Assembly (NCBI GenBank): GCA_033816765.1
Contig: JAVSIV010000024.1
Location: 1-27,221 of the forward strand
Reading direction: 5' to 3'
DNA length: 27,221 nucleotides
DNA from: Nothopassalora personata
Lineage: Eukaryota; Ascomycota; Dothideomycetes; Mycosphaerellales; Mycosphaerellaceae
A program made the translations under genes and the position numbers. Numbering within the stretch: the stretch's first letter is position 1; each line of letters begins with the position of its first letter. Of this stretch, positions 7,799 to 16,612 are shown piece by piece. The notes below the pieces were generated by a model, which worked only from the letters and a program-made list of their open reading frames with translations, did not search any database and had not been told where the DNA came from.

Positions 7799-9976
7799 TT
7801 AACTTACAAATAGGCCGTCGTTACTGCTTATTAACTAAGCGATATCCCTAGCACCTTTAGTAGCGATATATCGCGGCAACTGCTTATAGATTACGTCTCT
7901 TATACCCTTCTGTTTAATAAGCTTTACTAACTTACTATCCGTCTCTTTCTTTAGTATTAAGAGGGTGTAGAACTCCTTAAATAGCTTCTCCTTTATAGTA
8001 AGGATTGCCGGAGCTATATTACTGTTACGTTTAGCTATCTAGTTATAGAAAGAGCGCACTTCTTAGCGTGTTTCTATGTTGATGCCCTAAGGCGGCGGAG
8101 ACGATTTATCGTATCGTTATTAAGTTAGATAAGGAGTCAGATAGTTAGTTAGATAAGCTAGTAACGTTACTAAGGGTAATTAAGGTAGCTAGCTACTATA
8201 ATATTACGGTATCATAGGCGGATACTAATAGCTATAATATAGTAGTACCGGAGGTACTGCGGACGGCGTAGATGCTACAATAGGTTCACTACCTACTATC
8301 GACGGTGTTAGCGTGTCGTTAGGTGAGTTATTCTTACTTCTCCTTAGTATAGAAGTCTTATACATGCCTCTAACTTTAACTGCAATATTAGAAGGCATTA
8401 TAGATAGTAGAACCTTAGCTACGCCGTCCTTACTAGATTCACGTGCTACCTTAATGCGTCTATACTATTCTTGCATGTGACCGCCTTTAATAGCATAGTG
8501 CTTACCTTCCTTAATAAGATAGCCTATTAGACCAGTGCCCTTAGACTTCTTATTATTGTACTACTTGTCTTCGTAGCGATGCATAACTAGGAGCTTCTAA
8601 TAGTCCTTACGTGTTATTAGTGTCTTGTCGAACGCGTTAATAATAGCTATGTTAGCCTTCGTAGTTTGCTTCTTATTTAGCTGCTTCGTAGTAGGCTCCG
8701 GTTATAAGGACTCTTCGAATGTCTCTTACGGTAACAGCGGTAGCGACGAGCCTAGTACAGTAGGTACGTTAGTCTATTTCTTAGTAATATAGAGTGTTAT
8801 AGAACGCTTTATGTTCTACTATAACTTAAGGAAGGGTTCTACATTAATCGTGAAGTTAATAGACTTAGTAAGTTTAAACTAGTTAGTATCTACTACGTAG
8901 CCGTGCTTCTTAGCCTTAAGTAACGCTAGCCTTAATAACATGAAGTATTACATGCCCTTAGAGTCTACGTATACCTTCGCTTAATGCTCTAACTTCCTTA
9001 TAAGCCTAGTAATAGCACTAATATCGCTATAGTAGATGCTACTAATAGGGGGAAGTTCCTTCTTATTAAACACAACTGTTAACTTAACACGGACTAGATC
9101 TAATTACGGCGTTAATGGAGCTAGCGTTGCTAAGGGTCGTAGCGTTACTAAAGGCCGAGTAGCGATTAAGGGTGCGGGTGTTACCGTAATAGACTTAGCT
9201 CTAGTTAATGAAATAATAGGTTCTTTCGGCGGCGATGGTAGACGCATTTCTTAACCGTTTAACTTGCTTCTTAATAGGGCGACATACTGCGATTGTGTAG
9301 ATGATACCTATGTTTTTCTAGACTTCTTAGGCTTCTTAGTTAATAGTTCCTTACTAGGTAGAGCTAGCCTCTTTTCCGCTGTTAGAGGGGTCGGTTATTA
9401 AGGCTTAATCGACGTAGTAACAACTAGCTGCTTACTAAGCTTCAACTTCACCGGCTTCGCGCTACTAGCCACGGGTGTCGCGTATGCCTCAGAGCCTGAT
9501 TTAGCCGTGTTTTTCGCTAGTTCTAATACACCCTGCCTAAGCTAAGTCTCTGCTAGGGCAGCCATTCTTCGAGTATGCATTCTACGCTAATAATCCTTAT
9601 CTAAATCGTCGCTCGTGTCGTCCTTAAGCCAGCGCAACTGGTTACGTTGTAATGCGTCTTCTACAGGATCGTAGGACTGCCTAGGAGTAGGTAGTTCTTA
9701 ATTAGACTCTAATAGCTCTTCCTCGTACTTAAACTATGTCTCCGGAGGCAGCGGTGGCAGCGAGAAGTCGCACAACTGTGTGTTCGTGAAGCCCTGAGTC
9801 TCGGCGATAGTGCGTGTTGCGTAGCCAGGAGGCAATGGAGGTAGTGAGGAACGGGTAAGATCGTGTATCTTCGAGGTATGCGCCGGGGGTGTTAGTGGGC
9901 TGAAATCTGGACCTTTTGGACTACTTTTTCTTTCTGTGGCCTTAGACAACGTAGTACAATCGGAATATGTAGTCAT
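7799..9976 (-). pseudogene. Second transposon ORF, about 725 codons, RIP-inactivated, function unknown, left copy
   Basis: From the ATG at 9976 a single minus-strand frame stays in register to TAA at 7799-7801 with no indel, broken only by TAG/TAA codons. The first 80 codons (9734-9976) are open and un-RIPed: a Ser/Pro-rich start with two LPPLPP motifs. Then come an Arg/Leu/Glu-rich segment, Pro/Ala/Thr-rich and lysine-rich linkers (KKPKKSRK, a possible nuclear signal), and a part with YNNKKSKGTGLIGYLIKEG. The last 90 codons, from about 8,070 down, look like a charged helical domain (IKEKLFKEFYTLLILKKE, then IYKQLPRYIATKG). I recognise no family. It could be an accessory DNA-binding or nuclease-helper protein, or an unrelated passenger gene caught between the ends. 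Confidence 0.7.
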
Positions 9977-10065
9977 TTGTGTGTGTAGAGGTCGTTATTG
10001 TGGTGCGCTATGTGTAGGAAGTTTCTATGTAATTACGCTGAGACATGGGTTACCCTACATGGAGG

Positions 10066-10091
10066 AGTCCCGACCCTTTTGCTCGCTTGAA
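10066..10091 (-). repeat. Transposon terminal inverted repeat (3' end), left copy
   Basis: Complement of 5728-5753 with two transitions, followed by TA at 10092-10093. Confidence 0.88.
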
Positions 10092-10093
10092 TA

Positions 10094-10459
10094 GGGACCG
10101 AGCAGCATGAAGCGCCGAGAGTGACAGCACGCCGAAGAAGCTCAACGACAAGCTCAATGCCAAGAGTTGGACTAATTGGCTTCACAGCGCCAGGCTGTAA
10201 GAGACGCTGGCGGCTTCATTGATGATAACGAGTTTTAGCGGATCGCGCAACCCTCTGCTGCACTGTCCCATCACCAAATCCATCGACAATGATCATGAAA
10301 TCCTAACCTTTCATCTGTGGATCACAAATTTGGTATTTTAGAATAGTTTCAACGGCGGCCGTTGGCACTAAAGTCCGGTGTTCGACAGCAAGTTTGCCAC
10401 GGAGTCCAGAGTGCTGATTACGGTCTGCCATTTGTTGTGAATCAGGTGACCAAGGTCTA
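10094..10459. other. Un-RIPed spacer between transposon and Copia LTR, left
   Basis: 366 bp with normal CA/TG content, between the TA after the DNA transposon and the TGTTA start of the Copia LTR. It is probably original host intergenic DNA into which both elements inserted. I see no reading frame, RNA gene or repeat in it. Confidence 0.6.
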
Positions 10460-10605
10460 TGTTAGTCAGGACTTGGCACACACACACTATATCACACTGT
10501 TTTCTGTAGCTAGATAGTCTCACACCTTGTGGCAATTCATAAGGGTTACTAATCTACCCTATCGTTTCAATCTAGAAGCTTATACTCGTTAAATACCTAT
10601 CTACA
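10460..10605 (+). repeat. Putative Copia 5' LTR (146 bp), left copy
   Basis: Begins TGTTAG and ends CTACA, the TG...CA ends of LTRs, and contains a TATA-like CTATATCACAC. It is directly followed by a primer-site-like sequence and then by Copia gag. The 3' LTR is not in the window, so the boundaries cannot be confirmed by comparison. Confidence 0.55.
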
Positions 10606-10606
10606 A

Positions 10607-10622
10607 TAGGTTATAAGCCCGG
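10607..10622 (+). other. Putative Copia primer-binding site, left
   Basis: TAGGTTATAAGCCCGG immediately after the LTR resembles the initiator-tRNA type site of Copia elements (GGTATCAGAGC), with a likely RIP change. Mirrored at 17984-17999. Confidence 0.4.
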
Positions 10623-10689
10623 GTGCTCCTCTGCCTATCCAATTTGAAACCTGAATCGTTATCGAAGCTCCATTAAGGATTAGCTTGCC

Positions 10690-11993
10690 TTGCTAGCGGA
10701 CTCGTATTTGTTTCACGGACAACGGACAACTACCTAATCGATTTAAGAACTACTATAGGAGATCGGCACTAAGCACTAGTACTGTGGTACAGCATCTAAA
10801 AGAGCTAGACTAGGTATAGAGTTTAGAAACAACACCTCTAGCAACCTAGTAAGATCCGCTAAGGACAACTAGGTACTTAGGAAAGGCGTGTAGTTCTAGG
10901 CATAGAAATCTATACTAATTAGCGTACTGCTAGAGAAGGATCTAGTTAGATACGTGATCCATAATCTAGACTAGGTTGACCTAAAGTACGCTCTAAATAG
11001 GGTAGCTTATAATCAACCCTAAGATGTAACTAAGAATGTCTAAGATAAGACTGCCTAGAATAAAGCCCCTTAGGACATCACTAGTAGTGTAGGATACAAA
11101 GCTACCTATAAGCGATAGAAGAAAGAGGACATATAAGTATATAGCATTATCATAGCTAGATTGGATTCTACCCTAAGGCTAAACTTTAGAGATGTAGACA
11201 AGTTAGCTAAGGAATTGTATGATTTGATTAAGGCAATATATAAGCTAGTTATTACAATTGATCTATATAATACTCTAAAGGCAGTTAGGCACATTAAACT
11301 AGATGCTGCAAGACCTAATACATTAAAGTACTATAAAGACTTTTAAGCATAGGTAAATAATAACAAGACTACTATAGAGCAATTCATTAGATCTTCCCTA
11401 GTTAATAACAAGTTAAGGCTCAAATCCTCTTTTGTCCTCCTAGATAGCATCTACAGATTGTACTTTATTAAAGGTCTAACCTATGTCGAATAGCTTAGGA
11501 CATAGAGACACAATAATCCCCTAGAATTAACTACCCTAGAGAGAATGTTCACAACTCTTAGGAAGGAGTAAGTACCTACCACCTATAAGCCTAGTAATAG
11601 CTTTGTTAGAGCATTCTTAAGCAAGAATAATAATAAGCAGTACATACAGTACTTACATAAGCACACTAACGCGAACTGCTATAAGTAGTATCTAGAGAAG
11701 AATCCTAGGAACAGGTCTAAGAAGGGTAAAGACACCCTAAAGGATAGGGTAAAGAAGGTAAAGGGTAGCAAATCCCCTAGGAAGAGGATTGCTGCAGCAA
11801 TTAATAACTAGTTAGACTTATTATCTAATTAGGAGCATAGCTCTAATAGTAATAGGGACTAGAGATAACTACATAGGAGGTCTAGAGTAGCTATTGTAGT
11901 TACATAACTAGTGTGCATAGGAAGGACAGTAGCTGCCGCATTAAACCTAATATTAATAGACAAAGTCTATAATATAGGCACATCCTTCTATAT
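10690..11993 (+). pseudogene. Copia gag region, RIP-damaged, left copy
   Basis: The region from 11161 to 11993, and for some distance upstream, reads in one frame with only TAG/TAA interruptions. Recognisable gag features are the VYSIIIARLDSTLRL and VDKLAKELYDLIKAIYKLV segments (typical of the Copia gag helices), a later helix with FVRAFLSKNN, the HKHTNANCY remnant of the knuckle region (near 11656-11680), and a lysine-rich linker. The frame reaches the protease start at CIGRTVAAALNLILID, where the younger LTR interrupts it at 11994. The exact gag start is not resolved. Confidence 0.75.
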
Positions 11994-12030
11994 TGTTACG
12001 GTTCGGTTCAGGAAGAACCCACAGCCACTC
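11994..12030 (-). repeat. 37-bp remnant of the solo LTR at the left-arm breakpoint
   Basis: Complement of 16576-16612, the terminal 37 bases of the solo LTR, starting TGTTACGGTT after ATATA. It stops abruptly at 12030, where the 1,416-bp deletion of the left arm begins. Confidence 0.93.
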
Positions 12031-12893
12031 GAGGTTTGGATGTAAAGTATATAAACATAACGACAATTACACTAAGTCTAAAAAGTTCTCTATAAGGGCG
12101 GACATATAGTAGTATATAGGATTCTAGGGTAGTTTATTAACTAACTACCTACTGTGGAAGCTATAGTAGGAGAAGGGAAAATAGGTCTATAAGATAACCT
12201 ATTCCCCCTATATAACTTTTAATAAAGATTTCTTATAGAACTCGCAATACTAAATCCCTGTAGGTAAGTAGGTTGCTTAGGGGGAGTAGATAGGGTAGAC
12301 TGTTAAGAGCTCCTAGCTTACTGCTAGTAATAAGCATGCTGTCCTAGATAACGAGATCACCTTCCTTAGACATCCCTATAATAACCCTAAGGACCCTTAC
12401 TATAAAGGTATTTATATGCCTCATAAAGGGCTACACGAGCTAGAAGCGAGTTACTAACCCTATAAACCTTTAAGGGGAGCTGTGCAGCTAGAGGGGGAGC
12501 TACAGCAGCATAGTAACTAACCTAAAACATAAAGGGCTTCGTAACAAGACTCCCCTAACTAAGATTAGTCTTAGGGGGAGTATAGGATAGAAGATTTACG
12601 TCTACGATTTAGAGACATATCTACCTAGCTCTAGGAACAGTCTCCTATAGAGCACACCTAGCTCTAGGAACAATCTCCTATAGAGCACACCTAGCTCTAG
12701 AAACAATCCCCTATAGAGCATAAGCCTTAGACTTTATAGTCTAAAGAGCCACACTAAGAAGACATAGCCCTAGCTATGTAAGAAGACCCTAATTAGGCTA
12801 TGACACTATTCTACCCTACCCTACACATTAGTAAGAGGAAGAGAGATGGGACTTATAAGCCTATAAAGACTAAACAAGCCAAGGTCTATCCTA
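12031..12893 (+). pseudogene. Copia region between integrase and reverse transcriptase, RIP-damaged, left copy
   Basis: A single frame from 12032 (RFGCKVYKH) to 12893, about 287 codons, is broken only by TAG/TAA at positions that read naturally as glutamine. RFGC.VY, KSKKFSIRADI and the following FNKDF match the stretch after the Copia integrase core. Then comes a low-complexity linker with an 11-residue triplicate, ending in KRKRDGTYKPIKTKQAKVYPK. The reverse transcriptase and RNase H expected next are missing: at 12894 the sequence jumps to the copied transposon fragment. Positions 12031-12394 recur inverted at 14796-15159; 12395-12893 have no second copy. Confidence 0.8.
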
Positions 12894-14795
12894 AGTTGTG
12901 TTGTGCGGTGCTAGTGTAGCTACGAAGATGCAAAAAGCCGGCTTCGCGCTAGTGTCGGGCTTACCCGTTAGGGTCTAGATAGGTCTTAGCTCCCTAGTTA
13001 ATGCCTCGAGGCTACGCTTATAACACTATAGCTAGCCTACCCTATGAGAATAACATAACTATAACCACTGGAGAAATATACATTGTATGCTCACTATATA
13101 TTTCGATACCGCTAAAGAAGCTCGTATTGTCCGTTTGTTTATATGATTTTTTTCTATGTCGTAGTAATGCGAGAAACATCTTAAATCTAGCAAGCCGTAA
13201 CGCTACCTCATGACCCTACAATAGCGTACCCTTAACTTACAAATAGGCCGTCGTTACTGCTTATTAACTAAGCGATATCCCTAGCACCTTTAGTAGCGAT
13301 ATATCGCGGCAACTGCTTATAGATTACGTCTCTTATACCCTTCTGTTTAATAAGCTTTACTAACTTACTATCCGTCTCTTTCTTTAGTATTAAGAGGGTG
13401 TAGAACTCCTTAAATAGCTTCTCCTTTATAGTAAGGATTGCCGGAGCTATATTACTGTTACGTTTAGCTATCTAGTTATAGAAAGAGCGCACTTCTTAGC
13501 GTGTTTCTATGTTGATGCCCTAAGGCGGCGGAGACGATTTATCGTATCGTTATTAAGTTAGATAAGGAGTCAGATAGTTAGTTAGATAAGCTAGTAACGT
13601 TACTAAGGGTAATTAAGGTAGCTAGCTACTATAATATTACGGTATCATAGGCGGATACTAATAGCTATAATATAGTAGTACCGGAGGTACTGCGGACGGC
13701 GTAGATGCTACAATAGGTTCACTACCTACTATCGACGGTGTTAGCGTGTCGTTAGGTGAGTTATTCTTACTTCTCCTTAGTATAGAAGTCTTATACATGC
13801 CTCTAACTTTAACTGCAATATTAGAAGGCATTATAGATAGTAGAACCTTAGCTACGCCGTCCTTACTAGATTCACGTGCTACCTTAATGCGTCTATACTA
13901 TTCTTGCATGTGACCGCCTTTAATAGCATAGTGCTTACCTTCCTTAATAAGATAGCCTATTAGACCAGTGCCCTTAGACTTCTTATTATTGTACTACTTG
14001 TCTTCGTAGCGATGCATAACTAGGAGCTTCTAATAGTCCTTACGTGTTATTAGTGTCTTGTCGAACGCGTTAATAATAGCTATGTTAGCCTTCGTAGTTT
14101 GCTTCTTATTTAGCTGCTTCGTAGTAGGCTCCGGTTATAAGGACTCTTCGAATGTCTCTTACGGTAACAGCGGTAGCGACGAGCCTAGTACAGTAGGTAC
14201 GTTAGTCTATTTCTTAGTAATATAGAGTGTTATAGAACGCTTTATGTTCTACTATAACTTAAGGAAGGGTTCTACATTAATCGTGAAGTTAATAGACTTA
14301 GTAAGTTTAAACTAGTTAGTATCTACTACGTAGCCGTGCTTCTTAGCCTTAAGTAACGCTAGCCTTAATAACATGAAGTATTACATGCCCTTAGAGTCTA
14401 CGTATACCTTCGCTTAATGCTCTAACTTCCTTATAAGCCTAGTAATAGCACTAATATCGCTATAGTAGATGCTACTAATAGGGGGAAGTTCCTTCTTATT
14501 AAACACAACTGTTAACTTAACACGGACTAGATCTAATTACGGCGTTAATGGAGCTAGCGTTGCTAAGGGTCGTAGCGTTACTAAAGGCCGAGTAGCGATT
14601 AAGGGTGCGGGTGTTACCGTAATAGACTTAGCTCTAGTTAATGAAATAATAGGTTCTTTCGGCGGCGATGGTAGACGCATTTCTTAACCGTTTAACTTGC
14701 TTCTTAATAGGGCGACATACTGCGATTGTGTAGATGATACCTATGTTTTTCTAGACTTCTTAGGCTTCTTAGTTAATAGTTCCTTACTAGGTAGA
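12395..14795. other. Loop (spacer) of the palindrome
   Basis: These 2,401 bp separate the two arms. The first 499 bp (12395-12893) continue the left Copia element and have no second copy in the window. The remainder is a fragment copied from position 7461-9363 of the left arm in direct orientation. Neither junction carries terminal inverted repeats or a target-site duplication, so the loop is not an inserted transposon. Confidence 0.9.
12623..12721 (+). repeat. 33-bp tandem repeat, three units, in the Copia frame
   Basis: Units at 12623-12655, 12656-12688 and 12689-12721 differ by a few transitions. In the Copia frame each encodes TQL*(E/K)QSPIEH with the stop in place of Gln. Unit length is a multiple of three, so it expanded while the frame was coding. 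Confidence 0.9.
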
Positions 14796-14796
14796 G
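12894..14796 (+). repeat. Copied fragment of the DNA transposon (equals 7461-9363)
   Basis: 1,903 bp identical in all stretches compared to 7461-9363 (offset 5,433), and inverted relative to 19243-21145. Both ends fall at arbitrary places: the left within non-coding sequence, the right in the middle of the second transposon frame. There are no inverted termini and no TA duplication, so it is a templated copy, not a transposition. It carries the same RIP changes as its source. At 14796 the final G is shared with the first base of the right arm. Confidence 0.95.
13232..14796 (-). pseudogene. Truncated copy of the second transposon ORF in the loop
   Basis: It corresponds to the C-terminal part of the frame at 7799-9976; the N-terminal 200 or so codons are missing because the copied fragment ends at 14796. 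It has the same internal TAG/TAA stops and ends at the same TAA. It cannot be functional. Confidence 0.75.
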
Positions 14797-15159
14797 TCCT
14801 TAGGGTTATTATAGGGATGTCTAAGGAAGGTGATCTCGTTATCTAGGACAGCATGCTTATTACTAGCAGTAAGCTAGGAGCTCTTAACAGTCTACCCTAT
14901 CTACTCCCCCTAAGCAACCTACTTACCTACAGGGATTTAGTATTGCGAGTTCTATAAGAAATCTTTATTAAAAGTTATATAGGGGGAATAGGTTATCTTA
15001 TAGACCTATTTTCCCTTCTCCTACTATAGCTTCCACAGTAGGTAGTTAGTTAATAAACTACCCTAGAATCCTATATACTACTATATGTCCGCCCTTATAG
15101 AGAACTTTTTAGACTTAGTGTAATTGTCGTTATGTTTATATACTTTACATCCAAACCTC
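14796..15159 (-). pseudogene. Copia post-integrase segment, right copy
   Basis: Complement of 12031-12394. Here it is still joined in frame to the integrase region (LRNVRRFGCK across 15160), which shows that the right arm keeps the original order and that the left arm suffered the deletion. Confidence 0.85.
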
Positions 15160-16271
15160 CTTACATTCCTTAAGTCTATCTCTTTAACATTAATGCCTAG
15201 GTCGTTCTTAAAGTTAATCTATAGTACATTTTTTGTTATTAAGTTAAAGAGGCGGTTCGTAATATAGTATGCGAAATCCATAGCCTGGGGCTAGAGGTTC
15301 TATAGTAAGCTAGAGTCTATAAGTATAGCTCTAGCCTTGTTAATAATAACTTTATTCGAAGGTTTAGCAATTCTATTCTACTTAGGTGTATATAGTGATG
15401 CAAAATCCCATCTAATCCCTTTATGTTAGGCATGTGTTCTAAGTTTAATGTTGTTGAATTCCCTACTACTATCTAAGAACCAGATCTTAGGTTTCTTCTT
15501 ATAGTGGTTCCATATTATAGTAAGCCAAGTCTTAATTGCTATTAAAGCATCACTTTTCTTTAGAAGTAGTAAGCACTATCTCATCCTAGTTTTAGTACAC
15601 GTAAGTATAAGGCAATATGCGTAACTATTATAAGAGAGTAGAGTGATTAGACTAACTAGGTTAGTATGGATTTTATCTAATGCCTCTAGTGCAGGTCTCC
15701 TAGGGATTCTTAAAATAACTCTTTATAACCTTATAAGCTTACAAGTCTTACAATGCCCTAACTCTATAGTATTAACATCTTCTAGGCCCTTAACTGCTTC
15801 TTTTGTAGTATTGAGTAATGTGCTCCTAATATACCTAAGCCTTTAATGCCATCTAACTGTGTTAGTTCTTAGCTTAGTAAATGTAAGAGTAGTAAGTCCT
15901 TTTAGTACTAATCTATCTTCATTCTTCCTAGAACCCCTCTTAACCCTAAGGTTCCTAAAGACAATAACATTTTTCATTATCTTAACTAAGCCTACCGGCT
16001 TGTCCTTCTAGAGCAGCATTTTAGATGGTCTGTCTAGGTAAACTCTATGTTTCTTATATAGGAGTTCTATAGAGATTAGTGTTGCATCTAACTCTAGTAA
16101 GTAAAGTACATTACGAAGGAGGAGGGTAGTCTCTTAACTAAGATAGTTCTTTATAACCTACTCCAATTCTCCTTTAGTCGTAAGAGATCCTTACCTAACG
16201 GCCTGTAAGAAGCATATAGGCCTTAGTCTTAGCCTAACATTCTAAAGGTCTGTAAGATTATTGTAGATATA
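15160..16271 (-). pseudogene. Copia protease-integrase region, RIP-damaged (right arm only)
   Basis: Read on the minus strand from 16271: the end of the protease (VLYLLELDATLISIELL), then pre-integrase (VRWH, then GHCKTCKL at about 15736-15755, the CxxC of the zinc motif, and IPRRPALEALDKIH). The integrase core follows. The first catalytic Asp of the usual HxDLV reads Asn (about 15660). The second Asp is present in FLDSSREF (15471-15473). The catalytic Glu, 36 codons later in the IA-E-R position, reads Lys (15363-15365). Both changes are G-to-A, as RIP makes, alongside many TAG/TAA stops. The left arm has lost this segment completely. Confidence 0.85.
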
Positions 16272-16612
16272 TGTTGCGGTTGGGCCTTGTCCCTCGTCAC
16301 GTGGGTGGCCTAGGAAGTGTCGATCCTCGATATGTCTCTAAAGTAGTGTGAACGAGAGTTCACTACAAGGTTGCAACTTAACACAAGAGTGTTGATTTGA
16401 GTTGAGCACGAGGCTCCTATCTACTCGTAAAGAAGCGTCGTCTATATAGTGCCATGTCTTGGCGTAACTGATCAGACTGAGCAGACTGATCACTGAGCAG
16501 ACTGAGCGAACTGATCACTGAGCTGATCAGTCTGAGCGAAGTCGACCTGCTCAGTTTCGGTCCTTCCCGAAGAATGAGTGGCTGTGGGTTCTTCCTGAAC
16601 CGAACCGTAACA
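16272..16612 (+). repeat. Solo LTR (341 bp) nested in the Copia element
   Basis: It starts TGTTGCGGTT and ends AACCGTAACA (inverted ends with one mismatch) and is flanked by a perfect 5-bp duplication ATATA (16267-16271 and 16613-16617). No internal retrotransposon region belongs to it, so it is a solo LTR left by recombination between two LTRs. A TATA-like TCTATATAGT (16441-16450) suggests plus orientation, opposite to the host Copia. CA/TG content is normal, unlike its surroundings, so it inserted after RIP had damaged the Copia element. Confidence 0.88.
16468..16554. repeat. GATCA/CTGAG-rich imperfect repeat inside the solo LTR
   Basis: Interleaved CTGATCA and CTGAGC(G/A) motifs recur about ten times, several of them self-complementary (TGATCA, CTGATCAG). 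It could fold into hairpins in LTR RNA or arise from replication slippage. It explains the Ser/Leu-rich chance frame across this stretch. Confidence 0.7.

Larger units (their letters stand above)
5728..10091 (+). mobile_element. 4,364-bp Tc1/mariner-type DNA transposon with two ORFs, left copy
   Basis: The ends are inverted repeats of 26 bp with two mismatches (core GAGCAAAAGGGTCGGGACT), flanked by a TA dinucleotide on both sides (5726-5727 and 10092-10093), as expected for Tc1/mariner insertion. Inside are a RIP-killed DD34E transposase on the plus strand and a convergent, RIP-killed second frame of about 725 codons on the minus strand. At 4.36 kb it is about twice the size of ordinary Tc1-like elements. 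The outer few hundred bases at each end are not visibly RIPed, while about 5,960-9,730 is heavily mutated. Confidence 0.85.
1385..12394 (+). repeat. Left arm of giant inverted repeat
   Basis: Each position x from 1385 to 12030 matches the complement of position 28606-x. The last 364 bp (12031-12394) match the complement of 27190-x. All open reading frames in this arm recur with identical translations at the mirrored positions, and every stretch I compared by eye was identical. Relative to the right arm, this arm lacks 1,416 bp at the 12030/12031 joint. The outer end is set only by the window limit (27221 mirrors 1385), so the palindrome probably continues outside. Contents: RIP relic, three genes, a DNA transposon and the 5' half of a Copia element. 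Confidence 0.97.

Noticed and set aside
9036..9254. 72-residue open frame, repeated at 14469-14687 and 19352-19570
   Set aside because: It is the antisense of the second transposon frame. Its three copies reflect the copied fragment, not selection.
5728..10091. Giant cargo transposon of the Starship type
   Set aside because: No tyrosine-recombinase captain gene is visible; the TA duplication and DD34E transposase point to Tc1/mariner.
12894..14796. Loop fragment as an independent transposon insertion
   Set aside because: Its ends fall inside non-coding sequence and inside a reading frame, without inverted termini or a target duplication, and it shares the RIP mutations of the arm copy.
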